This document shows, one piece after another, positions 35,666 through 44,603 of a DNA stretch of 64,000 nt; positions within the stretch are counted from its first letter, which is position 1; each line of letters begins with the position of its first letter. The DNA comes from DASPWW01 sp963756745 (GTDB lineage: Bacteria > Actinomycetota > Thermoleophilia > Solirubrobacterales > 70-9). The stretch covers positions 758,506 through 822,505 of the forward strand of contig CAVWOU010000010.1 in NCBI GenBank assembly GCA_963756745.1. The letters run 5' to 3'. A program made the position numbers and the translations under genes. The notes beneath the pieces are model-generated. The model had not been told where the DNA came from. It ran no database searches and was given only the letters and a program-made list of their open reading frames with translations.

Positions 35666-38006
35666 GCCTCGTCGGCGCCCGTCCGGGTGGCTGCCGGGGA
35701 GCCTTGCGGACGGGTGCAGCGGGGATCGGACGGCTGACGGGCTTGCCGGTCGGGATCTCGACCGCGCTCCCGTGGTGCATGATCTCGAGCGGGTCGCCGT
35801 CGAGCAGCGTGTACCGGGCGCTCTCGTGGTCGATCTCGACCTTGATCCGTCGCCCGCGGAAGGTGAGCCGGAAGGCGAGCCGCGCGAGCGCCTCGGGGAG
35901 TCGCGGCGCGAAGCTGAGCGAATCGCCGTGGTCGCGCATCCCGCCGAAGCCCGCGACGGCCGCGATCCACGCGCCGGACAGCGACGCGAGGTGGACTCCG
36001 TCCTTCGTGTTGTGGTGGAAGTCGCTGATATCGAGCAGCGCTGCCTCGCCGAAGTAGTCGTACGCGAGCTCGAGATGCCCCACCTCGGCCGCGACCACGG
36101 CCTGGATCGAGGCGGACAGCGACGAGTCGCGAACGGTCAGCCGCTCGTAGTAGTCGAAGTCGCGCTGCTTTTCCTCGGGGGTGAACGCGTCGCCCCTGCG
36201 GTACAGCGCGAACACGAGATCGGCCTGCTTCACGACCTGCTTGCGGTAGAGGTCGAAGTACGGGAAGTGGAGCATCAGCGGGTACTTCTCCGCTGGCGAG
36301 TTGGCGAAGTCCCACACCGCGTGCTCTGTGAACTCCTCCGCCTGAGGGTGCACGCCGAGCGACTCGTCGTACGGGATCATCATCTCGTCGGCCGCGTCGC
36401 GCCAGCGCGCCGCCTCCTCGGTGTCGACCCCGAGCTCGGATGCGCGCGCCGGATGGCGCTCCGCCGCGTCGGCGGCGCCCTGGAGATTCCGCTGCGCCAT
36501 CAGGTTCGTGTACACGTTGTTGTCGGCGATCGCGCTGTACTCGTCCGGTCCGGTCACGCCGTCGATCCGAAAGCGCCCCTGTGCGTCGTGATGTCCGAGC
36601 GAGCGCCATAGCCGCGCGGTCTCGACGAGCAGCGCGAGCCCGACGTCGCGCTCGAAGTCGTCGTCCTGGGTCACCGTGACGTAACGGATCACTGCGTCGG
36701 CGATGCCGGCGTTGATGTGGAATGCGGCGGTCCCGGCCGGCCAGTATCCGGAGCATTCCTGGCCTCGTATCGTGCGCCACGGAAAGGCCGCGCCCTCGAG
36801 GCCGAGCACCTTCGCGCGATCCTTAGCCTGGTCCAGGATGGCGAGACGCCACCGTAGCGCGTCGCGGGCGGCGACCGGTGCGGTGTACGTGAGCACCGGG
36901 AGCACGAATGCCTCCTGGTCCCAGAACGTGTGCCCGTCGTAGCCCGGCCCGGTCAGTCCTTTGGCCGGAAGCCCCCGCTGCTCGGCTCGGGCGCCCGCCT
37001 GGAGGGTGTGGAAGAGCGCGAAGCGCACCGCGACCTGAAGCTCGGCGTCGCCCTCGATCTCGACGTCGGCCCGATCCCAGAAGTCGTCGAGATAGCGGCG
37101 TTGCCCGGCGACGAGCCCGTCCCAGCCACTCCTGCGCGCGCTCGCGAGCGCCGCCTCGACCTGGTCGCGCACGGACGGCAGCGAGCGCTGCGACGACCAG
37201 CCGTAGCCCAGGAGCTTGACCAGGCGCAATCGCTGGCCCGGCTCGAGCTCGGTCGCAACCGTGACCCGCCCCAGGTCCTCCTTGCTCTCGGTCGTGATGT
37301 CGGTGGCGGCGGGTGCGTCGAGGACGTGGTCCATTCCCGCCGCCATCAGCAGGCCGCTCGTTTTCGTGCGGTGCGCGAGCACGACCCGCTGCTCGTGATC
37401 GGCGAAGTACTCGGGCACCAGGGTCGAGCCCACGCCGGTGCCCACGCGCGGATCCTTCTCCATCGCCGCTGGAAGCGGCTCGTTGGCCACCAGCTCGGAT
37501 TGGACGACGAACCGCGCCGCCTCCTCGAGCGGCTCGACCTCGTAGAGGATCGCGGCGATCGCCCGGTGCTCGAAGGAGACCATTCGAACCGTGGAGACCC
37601 GCACACCCTGTCCGGCCGGCGAGACCCACTCGGCGTCGCGTCGAAGCAGGCCGTCCCGGAAGTCGAGCAGCCGCTCGTGCTTGCGCAGCTCGCCGTAGCG
37701 AACGTCGAACGTCTCGTCGTCGACGAGCAGGCGGATGATCTTCCCGTTCGTACAGTTGACCACGGCCTGCCCAGCCTCCGGGTAGCCGTAGCCGCCCTCG
37801 GCGTACGGCAGCGGCCGCGTCTCGTAGAAGCTGTTGAGGTAGGTGCCCGGCAGTCCGTGCGGCTCGCCCTCATCGAGGTTCGCGCGCAGACCGATGTGCC
37901 CGTTGGAGAGCGCGAGGATCGACTCGGTGTGCGGGAGCAGCGACTGATCGAGCTCGGTCTCGCAAAGAGACCACGGCGCGATCGTGAATCGGGGCAGTCG
38001 GATCAC
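35613..38006 (-). CDS. Glycoside hydrolase family 65 disaccharide phosphorylase
   Basis: GH65 enzymes phosphorolyse alpha-linked disaccharides (maltose, trehalose, kojibiose, nigerose) to beta-glucose 1-phosphate and glucose. The 797-residue product from the GTG at 38006 is full family length. It has the N-terminal beta-sandwich (Ser-Asn-Gly-His-Ile-Gly-Leu-Arg-Ala), a helical barrel with Phe-Trp-Asp-Gln-Glu, and the general acid Glu489 in Thr-Gly-Pro-Asp-Glu-Tyr. The HAD gene's TGA overlaps the start (GTGA), so a beta-phosphoglucomutase is coupled to it. The Arg-rich last 30 residues run into the end of zwf. Which disaccharide is used is not resolved. Confidence 0.92.
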   Translation of the reverse strand: MIRLPRFTIAPWSLCETELDQSLLPHTESILALSNGHIGLRANLDEGEPHGLPGTYLNSFYETRPLPYAEGGYGYPEAGQAVVNCTNGKIIRLLVDDETFDVRYGELRKHERLLDFRDGLLRRDAEWVSPAGQGVRVSTVRMVSFEHRAIAAILYEVEPLEEAARFVVQSELVANEPLPAAMEKDPRVGTGVGSTLVPEYFADHEQRVVLAHRTKTSGLLMAAGMDHVLDAPAATDITTESKEDLGRVTVATELEPGQRLRLVKLLGYGWSSQRSLPSVRDQVEAALASARRSGWDGLVAGQRRYLDDFWDRADVEIEGDAELQVAVRFALFHTLQAGARAEQRGLPAKGLTGPGYDGHTFWDQEAFVLPVLTYTAPVAARDALRWRLAILDQAKDRAKVLGLEGAAFPWRTIRGQECSGYWPAGTAAFHINAGIADAVIRYVTVTQDDDFERDVGLALLVETARLWRSLGHHDAQGRFRIDGVTGPDEYSAIADNNVYTNLMAQRNLQGAADAAERHPARASELGVDTEEAARWRDAADEMMIPYDESLGVHPQAEEFTEHAVWDFANSPAEKYPLMLHFPYFDLYRKQVVKQADLVFALYRRGDAFTPEEKQRDFDYYERLTVRDSSLSASIQAVVAAEVGHLELAYDYFGEAALLDISDFHHNTKDGVHLASLSGAWIAAVAGFGGMRDHGDSLSFAPRLPEALARLAFRLTFRGRRIKVEIDHESARYTLLDGDPLEIMHHGSAVEIPTGKPVSRPIPAAPVRKAPRQPPGRAPTRLRRARSVGASDAGRSGR

Positions 38007-38746
38007 GGCTTCTCCAGCAGCTCCGCGAGGTCGCTGACCACGATCGTGGCGCCGTGCTCGCGAAGCGCGTCGGCCTGCCCGAGGCGATCGACGCCGACGA
38101 CGCTCGCGAAGTTCCCCGCCCGACCCGCGGCCACACCGGCGAGCGCGTCCTCGAACACCGCCGCCTCGCCGGGGGTCGTGCCGAGTTCCTGGGCGGCGGC
38201 GAGGAAGGTGTCGGGCGCCGGCTTTCCCTTCAGGCGATCGCGGCTCGCAACGACGCCGTCGATCCGTGCCTCGAAGAAGTCGTCGATTCCGGCCGCGATC
38301 AGCACGTCGTGGCAGTTGGCGCTCGACGAGACGACGGCCCGGCGCAGGCCGGCGTCGCGCACCGCCTCGAGGTAGCGCACCGAGCCCTCGTATGGCTCGA
38401 CGCCCTGTTCTTTGATCAGCCGCACCACGAGCTCGTTCTTCCGGTTGCCCAATCCGGCGATCGTCTCGGCGCCCGGCGGATCGTCGGGACTCCCTTCGGG
38501 CAGCTCGATGCCTCGGGACCGGAGGAAGGAACGCACCCCGTCGGCGCGCGGCTTGCCGTCGACGTACTCGCCGTAGTCGGTCTTCGGATCGAACGGGACG
38601 AACTCCTCGCCCGTTCGCTCGGCCCGCTCGCGAAGGTAGGCGTCGAACATCTGCTTCCACGCCGCGGCGTGCACGGTCGCCGTCTTCGTCAACACCCCAT
38701 CGAGGTCGAAGAGGCAGGCCCGCACGCCATTCGGTAGCCCGAGCAC
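38003..38746 (-). CDS. Beta-phosphoglucomutase family HAD hydrolase
   Basis: A 247-residue HAD protein with nucleophile motif Asp14-Leu-Asp16-Gly-Val-Leu-Thr, a long helical cap, Val-Val-Ser-Ser-Ser-Ala-Asn-Cys (motif II Ser), the Lys in Lys-Gly-Lys-Pro-Ala-Pro and Val-Phe-Glu-Asp-Ala (motif IV). This is the beta-phosphoglucomutase pattern, which converts beta-glucose 1-phosphate to glucose 6-phosphate. Coupling to GH65 strongly supports that role. I start at the GTG at 38746; the frame is open to 38887 but the extra part is Arg/Ser-rich and unconserved. Confidence 0.88.
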   Translation of the reverse strand: MLGLPNGVRACLFDLDGVLTKTATVHAAAWKQMFDAYLRERAERTGEEFVPFDPKTDYGEYVDGKPRADGVRSFLRSRGIELPEGSPDDPPGAETIAGLGNRKNELVVRLIKEQGVEPYEGSVRYLEAVRDAGLRRAVVSSSANCHDVLIAAGIDDFFEARIDGVVASRDRLKGKPAPDTFLAAAQELGTTPGEAAVFEDALAGVAAGRAGNFASVVGVDRLGQADALREHGATIVVSDLAELLEKP

Positions 38747-38801
38747 CGGCGGGTTTGTATCAGTCCCCGCCCGAGGCTCAGTCCCCGCTCGAGGCGCTCG
38801 A

Positions 38802-39911
38802 TCAATCGAGCCGGCCCGGGAGGCCGAAGCGCCCGAAGTAGGCCTCGAACAGCGCCGGATCGACGGGCTCCTCGGGGAAGCGCGCATACGCCGAGCGATT
38901 GGGACTCTCGATCGAGCGGCAGATGAACGCGGTTACGTCGCTGATCCGATCGCCCCGAATCGTCAGCACGTTGAGCGCGAACGGGAGGTAGCTCTGCTCC
39001 TCCTCGTCCCAGTGGTAGAAGGCGAGCGCGGGTTGGCCGCTCGCGCGACCGTACACGTGGCGCCACCGCCACTCGCCCGAGAGCGGCCCCACCTCGAGGA
39101 AGTCGCGGAGGTCGGGACCCTCGTACCAGGTGCGAAGCGGGGGCATCGTGAACGAAGCGTCCTCGGCCAGCATCGCGACGACGCCGTCGATGTCGCCGCG
39201 GTCCCACGCGTCGACGTACCCGTCGACGATCTCGCGCAGGCCGTCGTCGCCGAGCGAGCGGAGCGTCGCCTGCTGGCTCTGCTCAGGATTGCGCTCCTCG
39301 ACCGCCTTGCGGGCGCGCTGCAGGGCGCTGTTGACCGACGCCACGGTCGTGTCGAGCATCTCCGAGGCCTCGTGGGCGGAGAAGCCGAGCACCTCGCGAA
39401 GGATCAGGACGGCGCGCTGGTTGGCTGGGAGGGTCTGGAGCGCCGCGGTAAAGGCGAGTTCGATGCTCTCGCGGCGCTCGTAGCGCGCCTCGGGCGCCGC
39501 GAAGCCGTCCTCGAGGCCGAGCGTTTCGTCCGGGTAGGGCTCGACCCACGCCGACTCGACGAGCGGCTCGCCGGGCCCGTCGTGGGGGTCGGAGGCCGGC
39601 CCGTAGTCGACCGGCAGCACCCGCTTGGGCCGCCGCGAGATCACGTCGAGGCAGGTGTTGGTCGCGATGCGATACAGCCACGAGCGCAGCGAGCTTCGAC
39701 CCTCGAACTTCTGCAGCCCGCGCCAGGCGCGCAGGAGCGCGTCCTGGAGCGCGTCCTCGGCGTCGTGGACCGAGCCGAGCATGCGGTAGCAGTGCGCGTG
39801 GAGCTCGCCGCGGTAGGGCTCGACCAGGCGGGCGAACGCGTTCTCGTCACCGCCGCGCGCGGTCTCGAGGAGCTCCTGCTCTTGGGCGGTGGAGATTGCG
39901 GCGGCGCTCAT
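38802..39911 (-). CDS. ECF-type RNA polymerase sigma factor with SnoaL-like C-terminal domain (TIGR02960 group)
   Basis: From the ATG at 39911 this is 369 residues. Sigma region 2 (Phe-Ala-Arg-Leu-Val-Glu-Pro-Tyr...Cys-Tyr-Arg-Met-Leu-Gly-Ser...Asp-Ala-Glu-Asp-Ala-Leu-Gln) and region 4 (Leu-Pro-Ala-Asn-Gln-Arg-Ala-Val-Leu-Ile-Leu-Arg-Glu-Val-Leu-Gly-Phe) are clear. The C-terminal ~130 residues form a SnoaL/NTF2-like domain with Asp-Gly-Tyr-Val-Asp-Ala-Trp-Asp-Arg-Gly-Asp. This matches the actinobacterial TIGR02960/SigG-type sigma factors, in which the C-terminal domain can modulate activity. No anti-sigma gene is adjacent. Confidence 0.92.
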   Translation of the reverse strand: MSAAAISTAQEQELLETARGGDENAFARLVEPYRGELHAHCYRMLGSVHDAEDALQDALLRAWRGLQKFEGRSSLRSWLYRIATNTCLDVISRRPKRVLPVDYGPASDPHDGPGEPLVESAWVEPYPDETLGLEDGFAAPEARYERRESIELAFTAALQTLPANQRAVLILREVLGFSAHEASEMLDTTVASVNSALQRARKAVEERNPEQSQQATLRSLGDDGLREIVDGYVDAWDRGDIDGVVAMLAEDASFTMPPLRTWYEGPDLRDFLEVGPLSGEWRWRHVYGRASGQPALAFYHWDEEEQSYLPFALNVLTIRGDRISDVTAFICRSIESPNRSAYARFPEEPVDPALFEAYFGRFGLPGRLD

Positions 39912-40197
39912 CACGGAAACAGGGTAGAGGCCGCAGGGGTCATCCCTTGCCACCGCCACCTAGCCTAGATGCCCCGATCGGGCGCTGATCGCCGTCTGGC
40001 TGCTCGAGTCGCCACCGAGCGCGATCACCGGTGAGGCCGCCTACTCCTCAAGCCCGGCGGCTTCGAGCTGCGCCGCGACGCGTGAGCCCTGGAGAGCGGC
40101 CCGGCACCGCACGGCGCTCGCCTTGACAACCCGCGGGCGGTGAGGCAAGGTGGCGGGGAGCGTCGCGGATCCGCCTCGGGCGGGGCGCCGCCGGGGC
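39912..40197. other. 286-nt intergenic region with no convincing gene
   Basis: This divergent gap between the sigma factor and potD is the longest stretch without a gene. A short plus-strand stretch near 39970-40040 reads like the end of a short-chain dehydrogenase (Trp-Leu-Leu-Glu-Ser...Ile-Thr-Gly-Glu) but is too short and unsupported. The right end holds a possible potD promoter. Confidence 0.5.
40123..40151 (+). promoter_or_regulatory. Candidate sigma-70 promoter for potD
   Basis: A perfect -35 hexamer TTGACA (40123-40128) is followed after 17 nt by CAAGGT (40146-40151), a weak -10. The ATG of potD lies 47 nt downstream, a sensible leader length. The perfect -35 in GC-rich DNA is the main support. 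Confidence 0.4.
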
Positions 40198-41343
40198 ATG
40201 GAGCGCCGAGAACGAACGCTGAGAAAGCTTGTAGTGGGCGTCGCCACGCTCGGCGCCGCGCTGACCGTAGCCGCGTGCGGCGGGGACACGGGTGGCGACA
40301 CCGGCGAGACGCAGGTCGCCGAATCCGGCCCCGCGGAGGGGACGCTGACGATCTCCCAATGGCCGGCCTACGTCGACCCGGGTGAGAACGGAACGATCGC
40401 CGAGTTCGAGAAGAACACCGGCGTCAAGGTCGACTACATCGAGGACATCAACGACAACGTGCAGTTCTTCGGCAAGATGCAGCCCCTGCTCGACCGGGGC
40501 GAGTCGGGCGGTCGCGACATCCTCGTCGTCACCGAGTGGATGGCGAAGCAGATGTTCGACCTCGGCTACCTTCAGGAGCTCGACCACGCGGACCTGCCCA
40601 CGGTGTTCGACAACCTGCGGCTCCAGTTCGAGGTCCCGGTCCTCGACCCGGACCGCAAGTTCTCGATTCCGTGGCAGGCGGGGATGACCGGGATCTGGGT
40701 CAACACCAAGGAGGCGCCGGACATCAGGTCGGTGAATGACCTGTTCGACCCCAAGTACAAGGGGAGGGTCACGTTCCAGTCCGAGATGCGCGACAGCGTC
40801 GGCCTTACGTTGAAGGGCGAGGGGATCGACCCCGCCGAGGCGACCAAGGAGGAGTGGCTCGCGGCGATCGACAAGGTCGAGCAGGCCGCCGACTCGGGCC
40901 AGATCCGTCGTTTCGGAGGCCAGGACTACGTGCAGGACCTCAACAGCGGCAACGTTGTCGCCGCGATCGGCTGGTCGGGCGATGCCACGCTGGTCGACAA
41001 CCCGGACGCGGAGTGGCGGATGCCCACCGAGGGCTGCATGCTGTGGGCGGACACGATGGTGATCCCCGTGGGGGCGCCGAACACCGCCGCGGCGCTGGAG
41101 TTCATGAACTTCGTCTACGAGCCCAAGGTCCAGGCCGACATCGCCGCGTGGGTCAACTACGTGACCCCGGTGGACGGTACGGAGGAGATTCTCGCCAAGC
41201 GGGATCCGAAGCTCGCGAGGGACCAGCGCATCTTCCCGGATGAGGAGTTCACAGCGAACTGCACGCCGTACGCGGATCCGCCCGGGGAGACCGAGGACGT
41301 CCGCGAGGTGACCGAGGCGTTCGAGGACGTGGTCTCCGGCTGA
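40198..41343 (+). CDS. potD: Polyamine-type ABC transporter substrate-binding lipoprotein (PotD family)
   Basis: A 381-residue extracytoplasmic binding protein. The signal peptide ends with a lipobox (Thr-Val-Ala-Ala-Cys, Cys27). The mature part has the PotD/PotF layout: Leu-Thr-Ile-Ser-Gln-Trp-Pro-Ala-Tyr-Val-Asp, Phe-Glu-Lys-Asn-Thr-Gly-Val-Lys-Val, Val-Pro-Trp-like (Ser-Ile-Pro-Trp-Gln-Ala-Gly) and Ala-Ile-Gly-Trp-Ser-Gly-Asp. It should bind putrescine/spermidine or a related cation, although similar proteins bind other small molecules. It is coupled to the fused permease downstream. Confidence 0.9.
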   Translation: MERRERTLRKLVVGVATLGAALTVAACGGDTGGDTGETQVAESGPAEGTLTISQWPAYVDPGENGTIAEFEKNTGVKVDYIEDINDNVQFFGKMQPLLDRGESGGRDILVVTEWMAKQMFDLGYLQELDHADLPTVFDNLRLQFEVPVLDPDRKFSIPWQAGMTGIWVNTKEAPDIRSVNDLFDPKYKGRVTFQSEMRDSVGLTLKGEGIDPAEATKEEWLAAIDKVEQAADSGQIRRFGGQDYVQDLNSGNVVAAIGWSGDATLVDNPDAEWRMPTEGCMLWADTMVIPVGAPNTAAALEFMNFVYEPKVQADIAAWVNYVTPVDGTEEILAKRDPKLARDQRIFPDEEFTANCTPYADPPGETEDVREVTEAFEDVVSG

Positions 41344-43133
41344 TCGGCGGACGGCGCCGGCGACTGATCCCGTACGGGCTGCTCGCGCCGGGGGCGATCT
41401 GGCTCGTCCTGTTCTTCGTCGTTCCCATGTACTTCATGGGGGAGATGGCACTCCGCTCCGGCTCCCTCGAGGAGGGCGGCTTCGCGTTCACCTGGGAGTG
41501 GTCGAACTTCCCCCAGGCGCTAGAGGGAAGGGGCGGCCAGATCGCCCGCACGTTCCTCTACTCCGCCGTCGCGACGCTGGTGGCGCTTCTGGTCGCGTAT
41601 CCGCTTGCGTATGCGATCGCCACGCGCTCCCGGCGCTGGAAGATCGTGCTGCTGTTCGCGGTCATTGCGCCGTTCCTCACCACCTACCTGATCCGGACGA
41701 TCGCCTGGAAGACCATCCTCGCCGACTCGAGCCCAATCGTCGACGTCCTCCAGACGCTGGCGTTGATTCCCGATGACGGCCGGGTGCTGGCGACGTCCGG
41801 GGCCGTGATCGCCGGGCTCACCTACAACTTCCTGCCGTTCATGATCCTGCCGATCTACGCCAGCATCGAGCGGCTCGACTTCGGCCTCGTCGAGGCAGCC
41901 AAGGACCTGTATGCCTCCGCGCGGCAGGCGTTTCTCCGGGTCACGCTACCGCTGACTGCGCCGGGCATCGTCGCCGGGGTGCTGCTCACCTTCATCCCCG
42001 CGTTCGGCGACTACGTCAATGCGGCGATCCTCGGCGGCACCAACACCGCGATGATCGGCAACAAGATCCAGTCGCTGTACCTGGTGGAGCGCGACTATCC
42101 CGAGGCGGCCGCCCTCTCCTTCCTGATGATGGCCGCCGTCCTCGCGCTCGTCCTCGTCTACATACGCCTCGCCGGGACCGACGCCCTGATGGGCGCCGAG
42201 GACGAGCGCGGGTGGACGATGGGCGCCGCGGCGAGGGCGGCGGCGCGCGCCCCCGCCGCCGGGCGCTCGTGGCTGCGGCGCAACGCGCTCAACATCTACA
42301 CCGCGCTGGCGCTCGCCTACATGCTGATCCCGATCGCGGTGATCGCCGTGTTCTCGTTCGGGGACACGCCCAAGGACAGGCTCACGTTCATCTTCGACGG
42401 GTTCACGCTCGAGTACTGGGAGCGGGCCTTCTCGGTGCCGGGGCTGAACGAGGCCCTCGTGACCTCGCTGCAGCTCGCCGCGCTCGCGACCGTCGCCTCG
42501 ACCGCGATCGGAACGCTGATGGCGCTGGCGCTCGTCCGCTACCGGATTCGGGGGCGGCGAACCGCGAACCTGCTGCTCGTGCTCCCGCTGGCGTCGCCGG
42601 AGATCGTGATCGGGGCGGCGCTGCTGTCGATGTTCATCTTCTACGCGATCCCGCTGGGATTCACGACCCTGTTGATCGCCCACATCATGTTCTCGATCAG
42701 CTTCGTCGTCGTGGTCGTCCGCTCCCGCCTGATCGGGTTCGACCGCAACCTCGAGGAGGCCGCCGCGGACCTCGGCGCCTCGCCTCCCGCCACGTTTCGA
42801 ACCGTCACCCTGCCCCTGCTCGCTCCGGGGATCGTCGCCGCGGCGATGCTGGCGTTCGCGCTCTCGATCGACGACTTCGTGATCTCGAACTTCAACTCCG
42901 GGACCACGGTCACCTTCCCGCTGTACGTCTTCGGCGTGGCGCTGCGCGGGATCCCCGTCCAGGTCAACGTGCTCGCGACGATGCTGTTCGTCCTCACCTC
43001 CGCGGCGATCGCGCTCGTGATCTGGCAGCAGCGACGCGCCGAGCGCCTCGCCGGAAGGCGACTCGGGCAGGAGGAGGCCGCGCCCCTCGGCGGCGTGTCC
43101 GGCCCAGCCGCTCCTGGGGCCGCGGGCCCATGA
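41340..43133 (+). CDS. Fused PotB-PotC polyamine-type ABC permease
   Basis: A single frame encodes two permease halves. The PotB-like half (to about residue 280) has the conserved loop Glu-Ala-Ala-Lys-Asp-Leu-Tyr-Ala-Ser. A linker of about 40 residues rich in Ala/Arg follows, then the PotC-like half with Glu-Glu-Ala-Ala-Ala-Asp-Leu-Gly-Ala-Ser. About 12 helices are seen in total. The first ATG (41427) would delete helix one (Gly-Leu-Leu-Ala-Pro-Gly-Ala-Ile-Trp-Leu). The only earlier in-frame candidate is a CTG at 41340 overlapping the potD stop (CTGA), which I use. PotB and PotC are normally separate genes. No ATPase gene accompanies it. Confidence 0.85.
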   Translation: MIGGRRRRLIPYGLLAPGAIWLVLFFVVPMYFMGEMALRSGSLEEGGFAFTWEWSNFPQALEGRGGQIARTFLYSAVATLVALLVAYPLAYAIATRSRRWKIVLLFAVIAPFLTTYLIRTIAWKTILADSSPIVDVLQTLALIPDDGRVLATSGAVIAGLTYNFLPFMILPIYASIERLDFGLVEAAKDLYASARQAFLRVTLPLTAPGIVAGVLLTFIPAFGDYVNAAILGGTNTAMIGNKIQSLYLVERDYPEAAALSFLMMAAVLALVLVYIRLAGTDALMGAEDERGWTMGAAARAAARAPAAGRSWLRRNALNIYTALALAYMLIPIAVIAVFSFGDTPKDRLTFIFDGFTLEYWERAFSVPGLNEALVTSLQLAALATVASTAIGTLMALALVRYRIRGRRTANLLLVLPLASPEIVIGAALLSMFIFYAIPLGFTTLLIAHIMFSISFVVVVVRSRLIGFDRNLEEAAADLGASPPATFRTVTLPLLAPGIVAAAMLAFALSIDDFVISNFNSGTTVTFPLYVFGVALRGIPVQVNVLATMLFVLTSAAIALVIWQQRRAERLAGRRLGQEEAAPLGGVSGPAAPGAAGP

Positions 43134-43198
43134 GGCGGCACCTGGGGGCACGTGTGAGAGACTGCCAACGCGCGCGACCGCGAGCAGGCGAGATCGAT

Positions 43199-44566
43199 AT
43201 GGCAACGAAGGCCAAGGCACCGGAGACGCCCGTCGGCGAGCGCGACCAGGTCGAGAAGTCGCCCCAGGCCGTCGAGGACGCGAAGCGCGAGGCCGAGGTC
43301 ACGACCGGCGCGAAGCCCGGCCAGCGCGCCGAGGTCACGAACCTCGAGATCGTCCACTACTACTTCAACCACGCCGCCGACCGCCTCGGGCTCGCCGACG
43401 ACGTGCGGACCGTCTTCTGGGAGCCCTACCGCGAGGTCACCGTCCAGGTCCCGGTCAAGCTCTCCGACGGCAAGATCCATACCTTCTCCGGCTACCGGAT
43501 CCAGCACAACGGCGCCCGCGGGCCCTACAAGGGCGGCGTGCGCTTCCACCCCGAAGTCGACATCGACGAGGTCCGCGCGCTCGCCTCACTGATGACTTGG
43601 AAGACAGCCGTTGCGGGCATCCCCTTCGGGGGCGCCAAGGGCGGCGTCAACTGCCCCGCGAACGAGCTCGAGCAGCACGAGCTGCAGAAGATTGCGCGCT
43701 CGTTCCTCGACAGGATCGAGAAGGTGCTCGGTCCGACCCGCGACATTCCGGCGCCCGACGTCAACACGAACGCCCAGGTGATGGCGTGGTTCATGGACGA
43801 GTACGGAAAGCTGCACGGCCACACCCCCGCGATCTGCACCGGGAAGCCGATCGCGCTCGAGGGCTCATATGGTCGCGAGGCGGCTACCGGGCGCGGGTGC
43901 GTTTACATGTTCCGAGAGGCCGCCCCTCACCTCGGGCTCACCCCGGCGGAGACGACGTTCACCGTCCAGGGGTTCGGCAATGTCGGCTCATGGGCGGCCC
44001 GAATCTTGCAGCAGCTCGGCTGCACGATGGTCGCCGTCTCCGACGCCAACGGCGCGATCCGCAACGACGAGGGGATCGACGCGAACGCGCTCGAGAACTA
44101 CGTTCGCGCCGGCGGAACGCTCGCCGACTACGACGGAGGCGAGCCGATCGAGCCCGACGACCTGATCGCGGTCCCCTGCGACGTGTTCGTCCCCGCCGCA
44201 CTCGGGGGAATGATCCACGAGGGGAACGCCGACCGCGCCGGATTCAGGGTGATCGTCGAGGGAGCGAACAGCCCCACCACCCCGGCCGCCGACCGCATCC
44301 TGCACGAGAAGGACGTGCACGTGATCCCCGACGTGATGGCGAACGCCGGCGGCGTCGTCGGCTCCTACTTCGAGTGGGTCCAGAACCTCCAGCACTTCCG
44401 CTGGGACGAGCGCGAGGTCAACGACAAGCTCGGGACCATCATGCGCCGCGCGTATCGAGAGGTGTCCGCGCGCGCGAAGCAGGAGAGCCTTCCCCTGCGT
44501 GAGGCGTCCTACCTGGTCGGGCTCGAGCGTGTGGTCGAGGCCGCACGCACTCGCGGCTACATCTAG
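43199..44566 (+). CDS. gdhA: Glutamate dehydrogenase (Glu/Leu/Phe/Val family)
   Basis: This enzyme interconverts glutamate and 2-oxoglutarate plus ammonium with NAD(P)(H). The 455-residue product from the ATG at 43199 has the substrate loop Lys-Gly-Gly-Val-Arg-Phe-His-Pro, the catalytic Lys in Pro-Phe-Gly-Gly-Ala-Lys-Gly-Gly, Ala-Pro-Asp-Val-Asn-Thr-Asn and the Rossmann motif Gly-Phe-Gly-Asn-Val-Gly. A charged ~45-residue N-terminal extension precedes the family start. The cofactor is not clear from the motif. It follows the polyamine transporter by 65 nt, which may link polyamine nitrogen to glutamate. Confidence 0.95.
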   Translation: MATKAKAPETPVGERDQVEKSPQAVEDAKREAEVTTGAKPGQRAEVTNLEIVHYYFNHAADRLGLADDVRTVFWEPYREVTVQVPVKLSDGKIHTFSGYRIQHNGARGPYKGGVRFHPEVDIDEVRALASLMTWKTAVAGIPFGGAKGGVNCPANELEQHELQKIARSFLDRIEKVLGPTRDIPAPDVNTNAQVMAWFMDEYGKLHGHTPAICTGKPIALEGSYGREAATGRGCVYMFREAAPHLGLTPAETTFTVQGFGNVGSWAARILQQLGCTMVAVSDANGAIRNDEGIDANALENYVRAGGTLADYDGGEPIEPDDLIAVPCDVFVPAALGGMIHEGNADRAGFRVIVEGANSPTTPAADRILHEKDVHVIPDVMANAGGVVGSYFEWVQNLQHFRWDEREVNDKLGTIMRRAYREVSARAKQESLPLREASYLVGLERVVEAARTRGYI

Positions 44567-44603
44567 CCGGGCTGTTTCGGAAACCTCCGCGCCCCGCCCC
44601 AAG

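Noticed and set aside
39970..40045. Short-chain dehydrogenase C-terminal remnant
   Set aside because: Only about 25 residues resemble the family end and no upstream part exists; too weak to list.
40041..40587. Minus-strand frames in the sigma factor - potD gap
   Set aside because: They overlap potD out of frame or lack any family resemblance, and codon use is not convincing.
42212..43198. Upstream extension of glutamate dehydrogenase to a 784-codon frame
   Set aside because: The extension is the shadow of the potBC permease; conserved dehydrogenase sequence starts after the ATG at 43199.
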